Notes under the pieces: model-generated
What the model was told of the DNA's origin: nothing
Database searches by the model: none
The model's input: the letters and a program-made list of their open reading frames with translations, nothing else
Program-made: the position numbers and the translations under genes
Part shown: positions 9,817-18,042 of the stretch, one piece after another
Numbering within the stretch: the stretch's first letter is position 1
Layout of the letters: every line of letters starts with the position of its first letter
Assembly: GCA_004555865.1 (NCBI GenBank)
Contig: SFJO01000010.1
Location: 1 to 64,000, forward strand
DNA from: Oscillospiraceae bacterium
GTDB lineage: Bacteria > Bacillota > Clostridia > Oscillospirales > Ruminococcaceae
Direction of reading: 5' to 3'
DNA: 64,000 bases

Positions 9817-10722
9817 TCACACGTTTTCCCCCCGGCCCCGGCGCGAAAGCATTTTCACCGAGGTCGCGTACTCGCTGGGGGTCATCTTGGTCACCTTTTT
9901 AAAGTGGCGCGAGAAATAGTGAATGGAGGTGTAGCCCAGCATCCGGGCAATCTCGGTAAAGTTGTGCCCGCCTTCCCGGATCAGCTCCTTCGCGCGCTGA
10001 ATTTTCAGGTTGCCGAAATACTCCATCGCGCCGCCGCCGGTTTTTTCCCGGAACACCTTCTGCAGGTAGCTGCGGCCCACCAGATTGTCCCGGCAGATGT
10101 CGCTGAGGGTCAGCCGGCGGGTCACGTTGTTCTCCAGATAGGTCTGCACCCGGTCCCAGAAATCATTCTGGCTGCGCTCCCGGATCAGACTGGTGGGGTG
10201 GGGCGTTTTGCCCTGGGTGCCCCGGCGGATCATCCCCAGCAGCAGCTCCTCCAGCGCCAGGCCGATGAGCTGCTCGGCCCCAAAGGGGGCGTTCTCCCGC
10301 CGCTCCAGCTGCTGCACCAGCAGATCGTCCAGCGGGGTGCTGAAAGCCTCCCCTGCCTGCCGCACGATGGAGGCGATCAGGTTGCGCTCTTCGTCGCCCG
10401 CACCGGCAATGCGCCCCTCAAAAAAGGACATGGCGGGGCACTCGCAGTAAAAGCTCACCACCACCACGCTGGGCGGGCGGGTGCCGGTAGCCCGCAGGCT
10501 GTGGAATTCGTTGGGCGCATGAAAGATCATCTGCCCCTTTTTCACCAGATGCTCTTTGTCACCGGCAATGGCAATGATCTCGCCCTTGTCCACATAAACA
10601 AATTCCCAAAAATTGTGGCTTTCGCCCGTAAAGGAGAAATCCGGCCCATACTCAAAGTAATGCACTGAAACGATCCGCTCGATCTGGATCGGGCGGCGCA
10701 GGGAAATTGCCGTATATTCCAT
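9817..10722 (-). CDS. AraC-family transcriptional regulator
   Basis: 301 aa. The N-terminal half looks like a cupin-type sugar-sensing domain (GQMIFHAPNEFHSLRA). The C-terminal ~100 residues form the double helix-turn-helix of the family, including LSDICRDNLVGRSYLQKVF and the signature IARMLGYTSIHYFSRHFKK ending TPSEY. Such proteins usually control nearby sugar-use genes, but no obvious catabolic operon adjoins it. galE, on the same strand 260 bp downstream, is a possible but unproven target. Start at 10722, with AAAGGAG 9 nt upstream, downstream of a TTGCGC-18-TATAAT promoter. Confidence 0.92.
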   Translation of the reverse strand: MEYTAISLRRPIQIERIVSVHYFEYGPDFSFTGESHNFWEFVYVDKGEIIAIAGDKEHLVKKGQMIFHAPNEFHSLRATGTRPPSVVVVSFYCECPAMSFFEGRIAGAGDEERNLIASIVRQAGEAFSTPLDDLLVQQLERRENAPFGAEQLIGLALEELLLGMIRRGTQGKTPHPTSLIRERSQNDFWDRVQTYLENNVTRRLTLSDICRDNLVGRSYLQKVFREKTGGGAMEYFGNLKIQRAKELIREGGHNFTEIARMLGYTSIHYFSRHFKKVTKMTPSEYATSVKMLSRRGRGENV

Positions 10723-10780
10723 CGCTCGCTCTCCTTTTTGCACACAGACGTACCCTCTGTTTGTGCAATTATCTCTTTTT

Positions 10781-10810
10781 ATTATACCGTGAGAGCGCAG
10801 CCCGGCGCAA
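10781..10810 (-). promoter_or_regulatory. Probable promoter of the AraC-type regulator
   Basis: Minus strand TTGCGC (10805-10810), 18-nt spacer, TATAAT (10781-10786), about 60 nt before the ATG. Confidence 0.6.
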
Positions 10811-10956
10811 CAATGAAAGCGCCGATTTTTCTCTTTGCTTTTTATGCAAATGCACAAGCAAATCAGCGTAGTTTCACGCTTTTTGCAGTCATTTTTTCGT
10901 CGGTGATTGTCATTTTCATCCACTGCCTTTTGCCAGGGCCGCCGGCAGAGCGCTGC

Positions 10957-10985
10957 AAAAAAGTGCTTTTTATCGTCACTTTTCT
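10957..10985 (-). terminator. Weak terminator after thiE
   Basis: AAAAGTG/CACTTTT stem with an AT-rich loop followed by T residues on the minus strand, directly after the thiE stop. Confidence 0.45.
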
Positions 10986-11001
10986 TTGAGGTGGTGTCCG
11001 G

Positions 11002-11640
11002 TCAGCCCAGGGTCTTTTCCAGGGCCGCCAGCAGCCGGGCCACCGCGGCCGGCTTGTCCGCCGGGGCAAACAGGGCGCTTACCAGTGCCACACCGGCCAC
11101 GCCGCTGCCCGTCAGCCGGGGCAGGTTTTCCTCAGTGATGCCGCCGATGCCCACCACCGGCAGCGGTGTGGCGGCACATACCCGGGCCAGCTCCCCTTCG
11201 GGCAGGTGACTGGCATCCGTTTTGGTGGCCGAGCCGAACACCGCGCCGCAGCCCAGGTAGTCCGCCCCGGCCTTATAGGCCGCAACGGCCTCCGCCACAT
11301 TGTGGGCGCTGGCCCCGATGATCTTTCCCGGCCCCAGAATGGCACGTGCCCGGGCAACGCTCATATCGTCCTGCCCCACGTGCACACCGTCCGCGTCCAC
11401 CTCTTTGGCCAGCTCCACCGCGTCGTTCAGAATCAGCGGCACGCCGTACCGGGCGCAGATGGGCTTCAGCGCCCGGGCCATGCGGGCAAACTCTGCCGGG
11501 TCCTGGTGCTTTTCCCGCAGTTGAAGGCAGGTCACACCGGCGGCCAGCAGCTCTTCCGCCACATCTTCCAGCCGTTGGCCGTTCAGCCAATGCCGGTCGG
11601 TTACGGCGTACAGGCGCAGTTGCTTTGCGGTAATGTTCAT
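11002..11640 (-). CDS. thiE: Thiamine-phosphate synthase
   Basis: 212 aa, typical length. It joins the pyrimidine (HMP-PP) and thiazole phosphate halves of thiamine. The TIM-barrel motifs are visible: LQLREK near the N-terminus, LILNDAVELAKEVDADGVHVGQDD in the middle and GIGGITEEN near the C-terminus. It is a lone gene: no thiC, thiD, thiG or thiM lies nearby, and the ~60-nt leader has no room for a TPP riboswitch. A solitary thiE fits salvage or a dispersed pathway. A TATAAT box lies about 40 nt upstream with a poor -35. Confidence 0.95.
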   Translation of the reverse strand: MNITAKQLRLYAVTDRHWLNGQRLEDVAEELLAAGVTCLQLREKHQDPAEFARMARALKPICARYGVPLILNDAVELAKEVDADGVHVGQDDMSVARARAILGPGKIIGASAHNVAEAVAAYKAGADYLGCGAVFGSATKTDASHLPEGELARVCAATPLPVVGIGGITEENLPRLTGSGVAGVALVSALFAPADKPAAVARLLAALEKTLG

Positions 11641-11757
11641 GGTTTCTCCCCCTCGCGTGTGTTCCTGTGTGGGGTTTATTATACCACGAAACCGCCCCGA
11701 TGCCCACCCGCACGCACAGAACGCCCGGGCCGCTTTCAGCCTTTATGGCACGGCCGC

Positions 11758-12690
11758 TCAGTCCAGACAGTCCGCATAGGCGAAGCTGATGCCGGTCACC
11801 GACCGGTCCAGCGGCTCCAGGGCATAGCCTTTTTCCCACAGCCCGTCAATCAGCTTTGGCAGGGCCTCCAGGGTGGTTTTGCAGTGGTAAGAGTCATGCA
11901 TCAGCACAATGCCGCGGCTTCGGCCCTCGGCCCGGGTAAGAATACCGTCGCAGATGGCGGCGGCGCTGGGGCTGTGCTTGGCGGCGTCCTCCGCCGAAAG
12001 GCTCCAGTCAAAAAAGCGGAAGCCCCGGCGCGCCATTTCCGCAATGATCTCCTGATAAACGCCCATGTTGTAGCTGTTGATGCTGCCGCCCGGAAAGCGG
12101 AACACCGAAGGCGTCACCCCGGTCTCCTCCTTCAGCAGGGTGAACAGCTGGTAGGAATCGTCCAGGAAACTCTCCACCGACTGGTAGATCTTTTTGTAAT
12201 CGTGGCTGTAACTGTGCATTCCCAGGGTGTGTCCGGCCGCCACGATCTGGCGGTAGCGCTCTTTGGAGGTCTCATCGGTTTTGCCCACCACAAAGAAGGT
12301 GGCCTTCACGTCCTTCTCTTCCAGCACCTGCAGAAACTCCGGCGTCAGGTCCGAAGGGCCGTCGTCAAAGGTCAGATACATGGTGTTTTCCCGGGTCACC
12401 TGCGCAGGGGCCGGTTCTTCCGCATAAAAGTCCGGGTACAGCTGCTGGTAGCCCAGCGGGTCATTCACCTCGCCGCTCATCTCATCGGTGCTGTAACGCG
12501 CCTGGGCGGTGTCCCCCTCCTGCAGCAGGCGCAGCTGCTCCTTTACGTCCCGGCCGGAGTGATACAGGCAGACGGCCGCCACCGTGGGGATGGTGATCAG
12601 CACAATGACCAGCAGCAGAAGCAGGTTCTTGAAGAAGCGCACGCTGCCAAGGTAGGGTTCCTTTTCTGTGGTATGTTCCTGCTCTGGCAT
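11758..12690 (-). CDS. Membrane-anchored polysaccharide deacetylase (NodB domain)
   Basis: 310 aa. A membrane segment (about residues 22-43) anchors an extracellular NodB domain. Carbohydrate-esterase-4 motifs are in order: TFDDGPS with Asp109/Asp110, HSYSH metal ligands near 158, RFPGGS and LMHDS. Such enzymes remove N-acetyl groups from peptidoglycan or other surface glycans; the exact substrate is not readable. The ATG at 12690 follows AAGGAGG by 8 nt; an in-frame start 26 codons earlier lacks an SD and would put a very basic stretch in front. It occupies the place where rpoB usually follows rplL. Confidence 0.92.
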   Translation of the reverse strand: MPEQEHTTEKEPYLGSVRFFKNLLLLLVIVLITIPTVAAVCLYHSGRDVKEQLRLLQEGDTAQARYSTDEMSGEVNDPLGYQQLYPDFYAEEPAPAQVTRENTMYLTFDDGPSDLTPEFLQVLEEKDVKATFFVVGKTDETSKERYRQIVAAGHTLGMHSYSHDYKKIYQSVESFLDDSYQLFTLLKEETGVTPSVFRFPGGSINSYNMGVYQEIIAEMARRGFRFFDWSLSAEDAAKHSPSAAAICDGILTRAEGRSRGIVLMHDSYHCKTTLEALPKLIDGLWEKGYALEPLDRSVTGISFAYADCLD

Positions 12691-12942
12691 GGGCGCTTCC
12701 TCCTTCTCCCGCTGCCTTTTGCATCGATCTATAAATGTTAATGATTTTTTAATTTTTATGAGTCGCATTCATCATAGTACACGATTGCCAAACGTCCATT
12801 TCAAGATAAATCTCACGCTTCTTTTGCATTCTATGGCTTTTTCCACAATTTTAGAACCGCAAGGTTTTTCCGTTTTCAGTGATTCCACGTGTTTTCCTGT
12901 GTTTTTTCTCCTTTAAGCCGTCTGCCCGCAGCGTTCGGGCGC

Positions 12943-12982
12943 AAAAAAAAGAGAGCCGGGTGCAAAAGCACTCGGCTCTCTT
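12943..12982 (-). terminator. Terminator after rplL
   Basis: Minus strand stem AGAGAGCCG-x-GTGC paired across a 4-nt loop (12951-12982) and followed by eight T (12943-12950). It closes the ribosomal protein block. Confidence 0.9.
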
Positions 12983-13020
12983 CAAAAGCATGCTGTAAAG
13001 CAGAGTTTTGTAAGAAAAAC

Positions 13021-13395
13021 TTACTTAACCTCAACCTCGGCGCCAGCGGCCTCCAGCTTCTTCTGGATCTCCTCAGCGTCAGCCTTGGAAATCTTCTCCT
13101 TGATGGTCTTGGGAGCGCCGTCGACCATCTCCTTGGCCTCCTTCAGGCCCAGACCGGTGATCTCCTTGACAGCCTTGATGACGCCCATCTTGGAAGCGCC
13201 AGCGCTCTTCAGGATAACGTCGAACTCGGTCTTCTCTTCCTCAGCAGCAGCGCCAGCGCCAGCAGCGGCGGGAGCAGCAGCGGCAACAGCGGAAACGCCG
13301 AACTCTTCGCAGTAGGTGTCGATCAGTTCCTTCAGCTCCAGGATGGACAGCTCTTTGATGGAATCGATGATAGCAGTGATCTTCTCAGAAGCCAT
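13021..13395 (-). CDS. rplL: 50S ribosomal protein L7/L12
   Basis: 124 aa. It forms the mobile stalk that recruits translation GTPases. An N-terminal dimerisation domain, an Ala-rich hinge (about residues 36-50) and the C-terminal factor-binding domain with GLGLKEAKEMVDGAP are all present. Last gene of the minus-strand block, about 75 bp after rplJ. A strong terminator directly follows rather than rpoB. Confidence 0.98.
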   Translation of the reverse strand: MASEKITAIIDSIKELSILELKELIDTYCEEFGVSAVAAAAPAAAGAGAAAEEEKTEFDVILKSAGASKMGVIKAVKEITGLGLKEAKEMVDGAPKTIKEKISKADAEEIQKKLEAAGAEVEVK

Positions 13396-13471
13396 GGTAA
13401 ATACCCTCCAATGTCGGTAAAATTTTTGAATTGTTGTTGTGGCGGCTCAGGCCGCCGGGAAAAGTCGGTGC

Positions 13472-13984
13472 TTAGGCAGCGGGCTCTTCCTGCTTGTCCA
13501 CATAAGCCTGCATAGCAACAGCCAGGCCGCTGAGGGTGCCGGTAAGGGCGCCAGCGAACATGGACAGCATGCCTTCCAGACCGGGCAGCTTGGCAATGGC
13601 CTTGATCTCGTCGGCGTTCATCACGTCGCCGTTCACAGTACCGGCCTTCAGGGCGAACTGCTTGCTCTTATCCTGCTCCGCGTAGGTGTTCAGGATACGG
13701 GCGGCGGCGATGGGATCTTCCTTAGAGATGGCGATGGCGGTATCGCCCTTGAAGGACTCGCTCAGGGCCTCCAGAGAGGTACCCTTCACAGCCAGGCTCA
13801 GCATGGTGTTCTTCACCACGGCGTATTCCACGCCGGCTTCACGCAGCTCCTTGCGAAGCTTGGTGTCGTTGGCCACGTTGATGCCCTTGTAGCTGACGAC
13901 AACCACGCTGGCGGCGCCGTCCATCTTCTCCTTCAGAGCAGCCACAAAGGCCTGCTTCTCACTCAGAATCTTTGCACTGGGCAT
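13472..13984 (-). CDS. rplJ: 50S ribosomal protein L10
   Basis: 170 aa. It is the base of the L7/L12 stalk and binds 23S rRNA. The N-terminal rRNA-binding domain contains VVVSYKGINVAND; the C-terminal helix that binds L12 dimers is hydrophobic and Ala-rich. An L10-type leader with an attenuator hairpin lies directly upstream, so synthesis is probably autoregulated by L10-L12 binding, as known for B. subtilis. Confidence 0.97.
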   Translation of the reverse strand: MPSAKILSEKQAFVAALKEKMDGAASVVVVSYKGINVANDTKLRKELREAGVEYAVVKNTMLSLAVKGTSLEALSESFKGDTAIAISKEDPIAAARILNTYAEQDKSKQFALKAGTVNGDVMNADEIKAIAKLPGLEGMLSMFAGALTGTLSGLAVAMQAYVDKQEEPAA

Positions 13985-14030
13985 TTGGTTTCACCTCGTT
14001 TCAACATTGCGTTGCCCCATTTGGCGGCGC

Positions 14031-14176
14031 AAAAAAGCCTCCTTCCCGCGCAGCGAGAAAGGAGGCTTCTGAAAACCTTTGAAAGGCTTAATTCACAAAG
14101 CGCACGTTTCTCGGCAGGCAGGACTAACGTCCTTTACGCTCGGGGCACCTGCTGTCTCAAAAACAGCAAATATATT
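14031..14176 (-). promoter_or_regulatory. L10 ribosomal-protein leader with attenuator
   Basis: The 230-nt gap between rplA and rplJ carries the signs of an L10 leader on the minus strand: a TTTGCTGTTTTTGAGACAGCA hairpin region, a GGTGCC...CGAG segment and conserved CCTGCCTGCCGAG. It ends in a terminator-like hairpin, GCCTCCTT/AAGGAGGC, with a T6 run at 14031-14036. This matches the autoregulatory leader known upstream of rplJL in Firmicutes. Confidence 0.8.
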
Positions 14177-14215
14177 TTACCGCAAACGTGCGGCTTTGTC
14201 AAGAACTTTTTTTGC

Positions 14216-14911
<696 letters not shown>

Positions 14912-14971
14912 TCCTTTATCCTCCTGTTGTGGTTAAATCGGATTGTGTTCCTCCCACGATGAAGCCGTAAC

Positions 14972-15397
14972 TCAGTCGGCCACGGTCACGCCCATGCTGC
15001 GGCAGGTACCCGCGATCATGCTGACAGCGGTTTCCAGGCTGCCGGCGTTCAGGTCGGCCATCTTGGTCTTGGCGATCTCTTCCAGCTGAGCGCGGGTGAT
15101 GGTGGCCACCTTGGTCTTGTTGGGCACGCCGGAACCGCTCTCGATGCCGCAGGCCTTCTTGATCAGCACAGGGGCCGGAGGAGTCTTGGTGATGAAGGTA
15201 AAGGAGTGGTCAGCATACACAGTGATGACCACGGGAATGATATAGCCCATATCCTTCTGGGTACGCTCGTTGAAAGCCTTGGTGAACTGCATGATGTTCA
15301 CGCCATGCTGGCCCAGAGCGGGGCCCACAGGGGGAGCCGGAGTCGCCTTGCCGGCGGGGATCTGAAGCTTAATATAGCCAGTTACTTTTTGCGCCAT
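14972..15397 (-). CDS. rplK: 50S ribosomal protein L11
   Basis: 141 aa, exact family length. It organises the GTPase-associated centre of 23S rRNA and is the substrate of PrmA, encoded at 42905. The N-terminal PAGKATPAPPVGPALGQHGV and the C-terminal DLNA-SLETAVSMIAGTCRSMGV signatures are intact. The ATG at 15397 follows GGAGGTGC with ideal spacing. Confidence 0.98.
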   Translation of the reverse strand: MAQKVTGYIKLQIPAGKATPAPPVGPALGQHGVNIMQFTKAFNERTQKDMGYIIPVVITVYADHSFTFITKTPPAPVLIKKACGIESGSGVPNKTKVATITRAQLEEIAKTKMADLNAGSLETAVSMIAGTCRSMGVTVAD

Positions 15398-15479
15398 TTT
15401 AATGCACCTCCAAAATTTGTGGTAAGTTAGCGGCCCGCGGCGCGGGCCTCCCACGGGCTGAGCGGCTGCACAGCCCTAT

Positions 15480-15500
15480 AAAAACCGCCCTGCGGTTTTT
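15480..15500 (-). terminator. Small intrinsic terminator between nusG and rplK
   Basis: AAAAACCGC (15480-15488), 3-nt loop, GCGGTTTTT (15492-15500): a symmetric 9-bp stem that ends in T5 on either strand, 26 nt after the nusG stop. It implies partial uncoupling of rplKA from secE-nusG. No clear promoter is visible between it and rplK. Confidence 0.65.
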
Positions 15501-15525
15501 ACCGGATGTTTGCTTGCGAAAGGGG

Positions 15526-16068
15526 TCAAACCGGCTTGACCTGATCCAGATCCAGCTCGGCGGGAGTCTGGCGGCCGGCGAAGGAGATGAGCACCTTCAC
15601 TTTCTTGGCGGCCAGATCGATGCTGGCCACCTGGCCAGCAAAACCCTTCATCACACCGGCCAGCAGCTCTACGCTGTCGCCTTCCTTGTAATCCAGGGTC
15701 AGCTCGGCGGATTCCACCGGTGCTTCCACACCCAGCTTGTCCACCTCTTCCTGGGTCAGGGGCAGAGGATCTTCACCGGCAGGGCCCACGAACCCGGTGC
15801 AGCCGCGCACGTTGCGCACCACATACCAGGTGTCGGTGGTCATCACCATCTTCACCAGCACATAGCCGGGGAAGATTTTGCGCTCCACCAGTTTTTCCTT
15901 GCCGTCCTTGATCTCGGGCACCATTTCGGTGGGCACCTTGACCTCCTGGATCAGATCGGTCATACGGCGGTTCTGGGCCATGGTCTCCAGGTCCTTCGCC
16001 ACCTTATTCTCGTAGCCGGAATAGGTATGCACCGCATACCAGTAGGCCCGTGTCGCCTGATCTTCCAT
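15526..16068 (-). CDS. nusG: Transcription termination/antitermination factor NusG
   Basis: 180 aa. It binds RNA polymerase and modulates pausing and Rho or ribosome coupling. The N-terminal NGN domain starts at WYAVHTYSGYE and includes FPGYVLVKMVM and VRNVRGCTGFVG. A C-terminal KOW motif follows (GDSVELLAGVMKGFAGQV). It sits between secE and rplK in the normal order. Confidence 0.98.
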   Translation of the reverse strand: MEDQATRAYWYAVHTYSGYENKVAKDLETMAQNRRMTDLIQEVKVPTEMVPEIKDGKEKLVERKIFPGYVLVKMVMTTDTWYVVRNVRGCTGFVGPAGEDPLPLTQEEVDKLGVEAPVESAELTLDYKEGDSVELLAGVMKGFAGQVASIDLAAKKVKVLISFAGRQTPAELDLDQVKPV

Positions 16069-16099
16069 CTTGTTACCCTCCGTTATCGGTCCAGGGCGC

Positions 16100-16336
16100 T
16101 TATGCGCCCGCGGTCAGCAGCAGATCCATGCCCAGGCCGAACACAAAGTCCAGCAGCAGAACGACCAGCGCACTGATGAGCACCACAACGCACACCACAA
16201 TGGTGTTGTTGATGACCTGCTTGCGGCTGGGCCAGACGACCTTTTTCATTTCGCTGCGGGTATCGCGGAAATACTTCGCGATGCCGCTGAAGAAGGCCTT
16301 GATCTTACCGGGCTTTTTACCAGTTTTCTCAGCCAT
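16100..16336 (-). CDS. secE: Preprotein translocase subunit SecE
   Basis: 78 aa, the short single-membrane-segment form typical of Firmicutes. It stabilises SecY in the SecYEG channel. A basic amphipathic helix (KYFRDTRSEMKKVVWPS, about residues 22-38) carries the conserved VVWPSRKQV motif and precedes one membrane segment (about 46-68). It lies directly upstream of nusG. Confidence 0.97.
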   Translation of the reverse strand: MAEKTGKKPGKIKAFFSGIAKYFRDTRSEMKKVVWPSRKQVINNTIVVCVVVLISALVVLLLDFVFGLGMDLLLTAGA

Positions 16337-16351
16337 TGCGTCTGCCCTTCC

Positions 16352-16501
16352 TTACTTCGTCTCGCGATGAACGGTATGCTTCTTGCAGAAACGGCAATAC
16401 TTCTTCATCTCCAGCCGGTCGGGGCTGTTCTTCTTGTTCTTCATGGTGTTGTAGTTGCGCTGTTTGCACTCCGTGCAGGCAAGGGTGATCTTCACTCTCA
16501 T
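16352..16501 (-). CDS. rpmG: 50S ribosomal protein L33
   Basis: 49 aa. It begins MRVKITLACTECKQRNY and contains two CxxC pairs (CTEC and CRFC), so this is the zinc-binding form of L33. The end HTVHRETK is typical. The ATG at 16501 follows GGAGGTGCCGAAG. First gene of the rpmG-secE-nusG block, driven by a TTGACG-17-TAATAT promoter. Confidence 0.96.
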   Translation of the reverse strand: MRVKITLACTECKQRNYNTMKNKKNSPDRLEMKKYCRFCKKHTVHRETK

Positions 16502-16604
16502 TCTTCGGCACCTCCATTTTAACGGTTATTTAGCCTCCCTCGGAGTTGCGGGCCGTGCCCGGGAAGTGGGCACAAAAAATAAACCCCGCAAAAGAGGTGC
16601 TATC

Positions 16605-16633
16605 ATATTACCACACCGCATTCGCGCCGTCAA
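16605..16633 (-). promoter_or_regulatory. Promoter of the rpmG-secE-nusG block
   Basis: Minus strand TTGACG (16628-16633), 17 nt, TAATAT (16605-16610), about 100 nt before rpmG. Confidence 0.8.
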
Positions 16634-16671
16634 GTAAAATCGCGATTTTTCTCCGGGAATTTTCGCGTAGA

Positions 16672-16775
16672 TGGGCCGGCTTTGCCCCCCGCGCTCCACC
16701 TCATCCGCCTCGCTTCGTTCGGCACCTTCCCCTCGAGGGGAAGGCTTTGTTTCCGCGGCATCGCGGCATTCCGCT
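16672..16775. repeat. Intergenic palindrome-bearing element (degenerate)
   Basis: The gap between rpmG and ddl contains a perfect CCTTCCCCTC/GAGGGGAAGG palindrome (about 16730-16749), set in sequence rich in CGCTTCGTTCGG-type motifs and followed by CCGCGGCATCGCGG. Similar fragments (CCCCTC/GAGGGG near 6305, GGAAGGGGAAGCCTC near 21335) lie in two other gaps. It does not code and may be a small dispersed intergenic repeat; copies diverge too much to be sure. Confidence 0.3.
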
Positions 16776-16850
16776 TTCCCGCCCGGCTCCTTATACACAT
16801 TATATAGAAAACTCCCGTTTTCTCCCGCAAAATTCCCACCGCCCTGCCGA

Positions 16851-16879
16851 TGGAAATTCCATTCTTTTTGTGCTATCAT
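16851..16879 (+). promoter_or_regulatory. Possible ddl promoter
   Basis: TGGAAA (16851-16856), 17 nt, TATCAT (16874-16879), about 80 nt before the ddl ATG. Both boxes are imperfect. Confidence 0.5.
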
Positions 16880-16959
16880 AGGAATACTTATAGGCAAACG
16901 GCGCGGCGGCGGGCAAACCCGGCCCCGCGCCCTGCCCACAGAGAGGGTTGTGAACAACA

Positions 16960-18042
16960 ATGGAACATCAATTGAAGGTCGCCGTGTTCTTTGGCGGCGT
17001 TTCCAGTGAGCACGAGGTCAGCTGCGTCAGCGCTTCCACCGTGCGAAGCGGATTAGAGCAGGCCGGCTGCCAGGTAACGGCAGTGGGCATCACCAAACAG
17101 GGCGACTGGTACTACTTTCCCGGCAGCGCCGAAGCCATGGCCGATGGCAGCTGGGAGCAGGACCCCGCCTGTGTGCCCTGCGTGCTGAGTACCAGCCGCA
17201 GCAAGAAGGGACTGTGGCTGCTGGGGGAAACGCCCCGCTTCATCCCCCTGGATGCGGCGGTTCCTGCCATGCACGGCCGCAACGGTGAGGACGGCACCAT
17301 TCAAGGCCTGTTCGAGCTGGCCGGGCTGCCCTATGTGGGCTGCGGCGTGCTCTCCAGCGCCGTGTGCATGGACAAAGCCGTGGCCAACACCCTGCTGGAT
17401 GCCGCCGGTGTGCCCCGCTGTGAGTGGACCTGGGCCAGCCGCCGGGAGTGCCAGGCGGACCCCGCCGCCCTGGCCGACCGGGTGAGCGGCAAGCTGGGCT
17501 GGCCCGTGTTCGTCAAGCCCGCCAACGCCGGTTCCAGCGTGGGCATCAGCAAGGCCGCCAATAAGGAAGAGCTGATCCGCGCCATGGAAGTCGCCCTGCA
17601 TGAGGACGACAAGGTGGTGTTCGAGCGCTTTGTGGAGGGCCAGGAAGTGGAGTGCGCCGTTCTGGGCAACGACGAGCTGCTGAGCACCCGGCCCGGCGAG
17701 ATTCTGGCCGGCGCCGAGTTTTACACCTACGATGACAAGTACAAGAACGGTGTGAGCCGCACCCTCATTCCCGCCAATCTGAGTGAAGAGAAGCTGGAAG
17801 AGGTGCGCCGCAACGCCGAGGCCGCTTACCGTGCGCTGGGCTGTCAGGGCCTGTCCCGCTGTGACTTCTTTGTGGAGAAGGGCACCGGCCGGGTGCTGTG
17901 CAACGAGCTGAACACCCTGCCCGGCTTCACCGCCATCAGCATGTATCCCAAACTGATGGAGTCGGCGGGCCTGGATCTGCCCACCCTCTGCCTGCGTCTG
18001 GTAAAGCTGGCCATGGAGCGAAAGGGGCCTTACCATGGATAA
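16960..18042 (+). CDS. ddl: D-alanine--D-alanine ligase
   Basis: 360 aa. An ATP-grasp enzyme that makes the D-Ala-D-Ala dipeptide for peptidoglycan stems. N-terminal VFFGGVSSEHEVSC is the substrate-binding signature; VFVKPANAGSSVGISKA and CNELNTLPGFTAISMYP carry the ATP-grasp and Mg ligands. I see no sign of a D-Ala-D-Lac variant, but the deciding omega-loop residues cannot be judged without alignment. GAGAGGG precedes the ATG by 12 nt. It overlaps murI by 8 nt, so the two wall-precursor genes are translationally coupled. Confidence 0.96.
   Translation: MEHQLKVAVFFGGVSSEHEVSCVSASTVRSGLEQAGCQVTAVGITKQGDWYYFPGSAEAMADGSWEQDPACVPCVLSTSRSKKGLWLLGETPRFIPLDAAVPAMHGRNGEDGTIQGLFELAGLPYVGCGVLSSAVCMDKAVANTLLDAAGVPRCEWTWASRRECQADPAALADRVSGKLGWPVFVKPANAGSSVGISKAANKEELIRAMEVALHEDDKVVFERFVEGQEVECAVLGNDELLSTRPGEILAGAEFYTYDDKYKNGVSRTLIPANLSEEKLEEVRRNAEAAYRALGCQGLSRCDFFVEKGTGRVLCNELNTLPGFTAISMYPKLMESAGLDLPTLCLRLVKLAMERKGPYHG

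Noticed and set aside
11641..11700. TPP riboswitch before thiE
   Set aside because: The leader is about 40-60 nt, too short, and lacks the conserved CUGAGA element.
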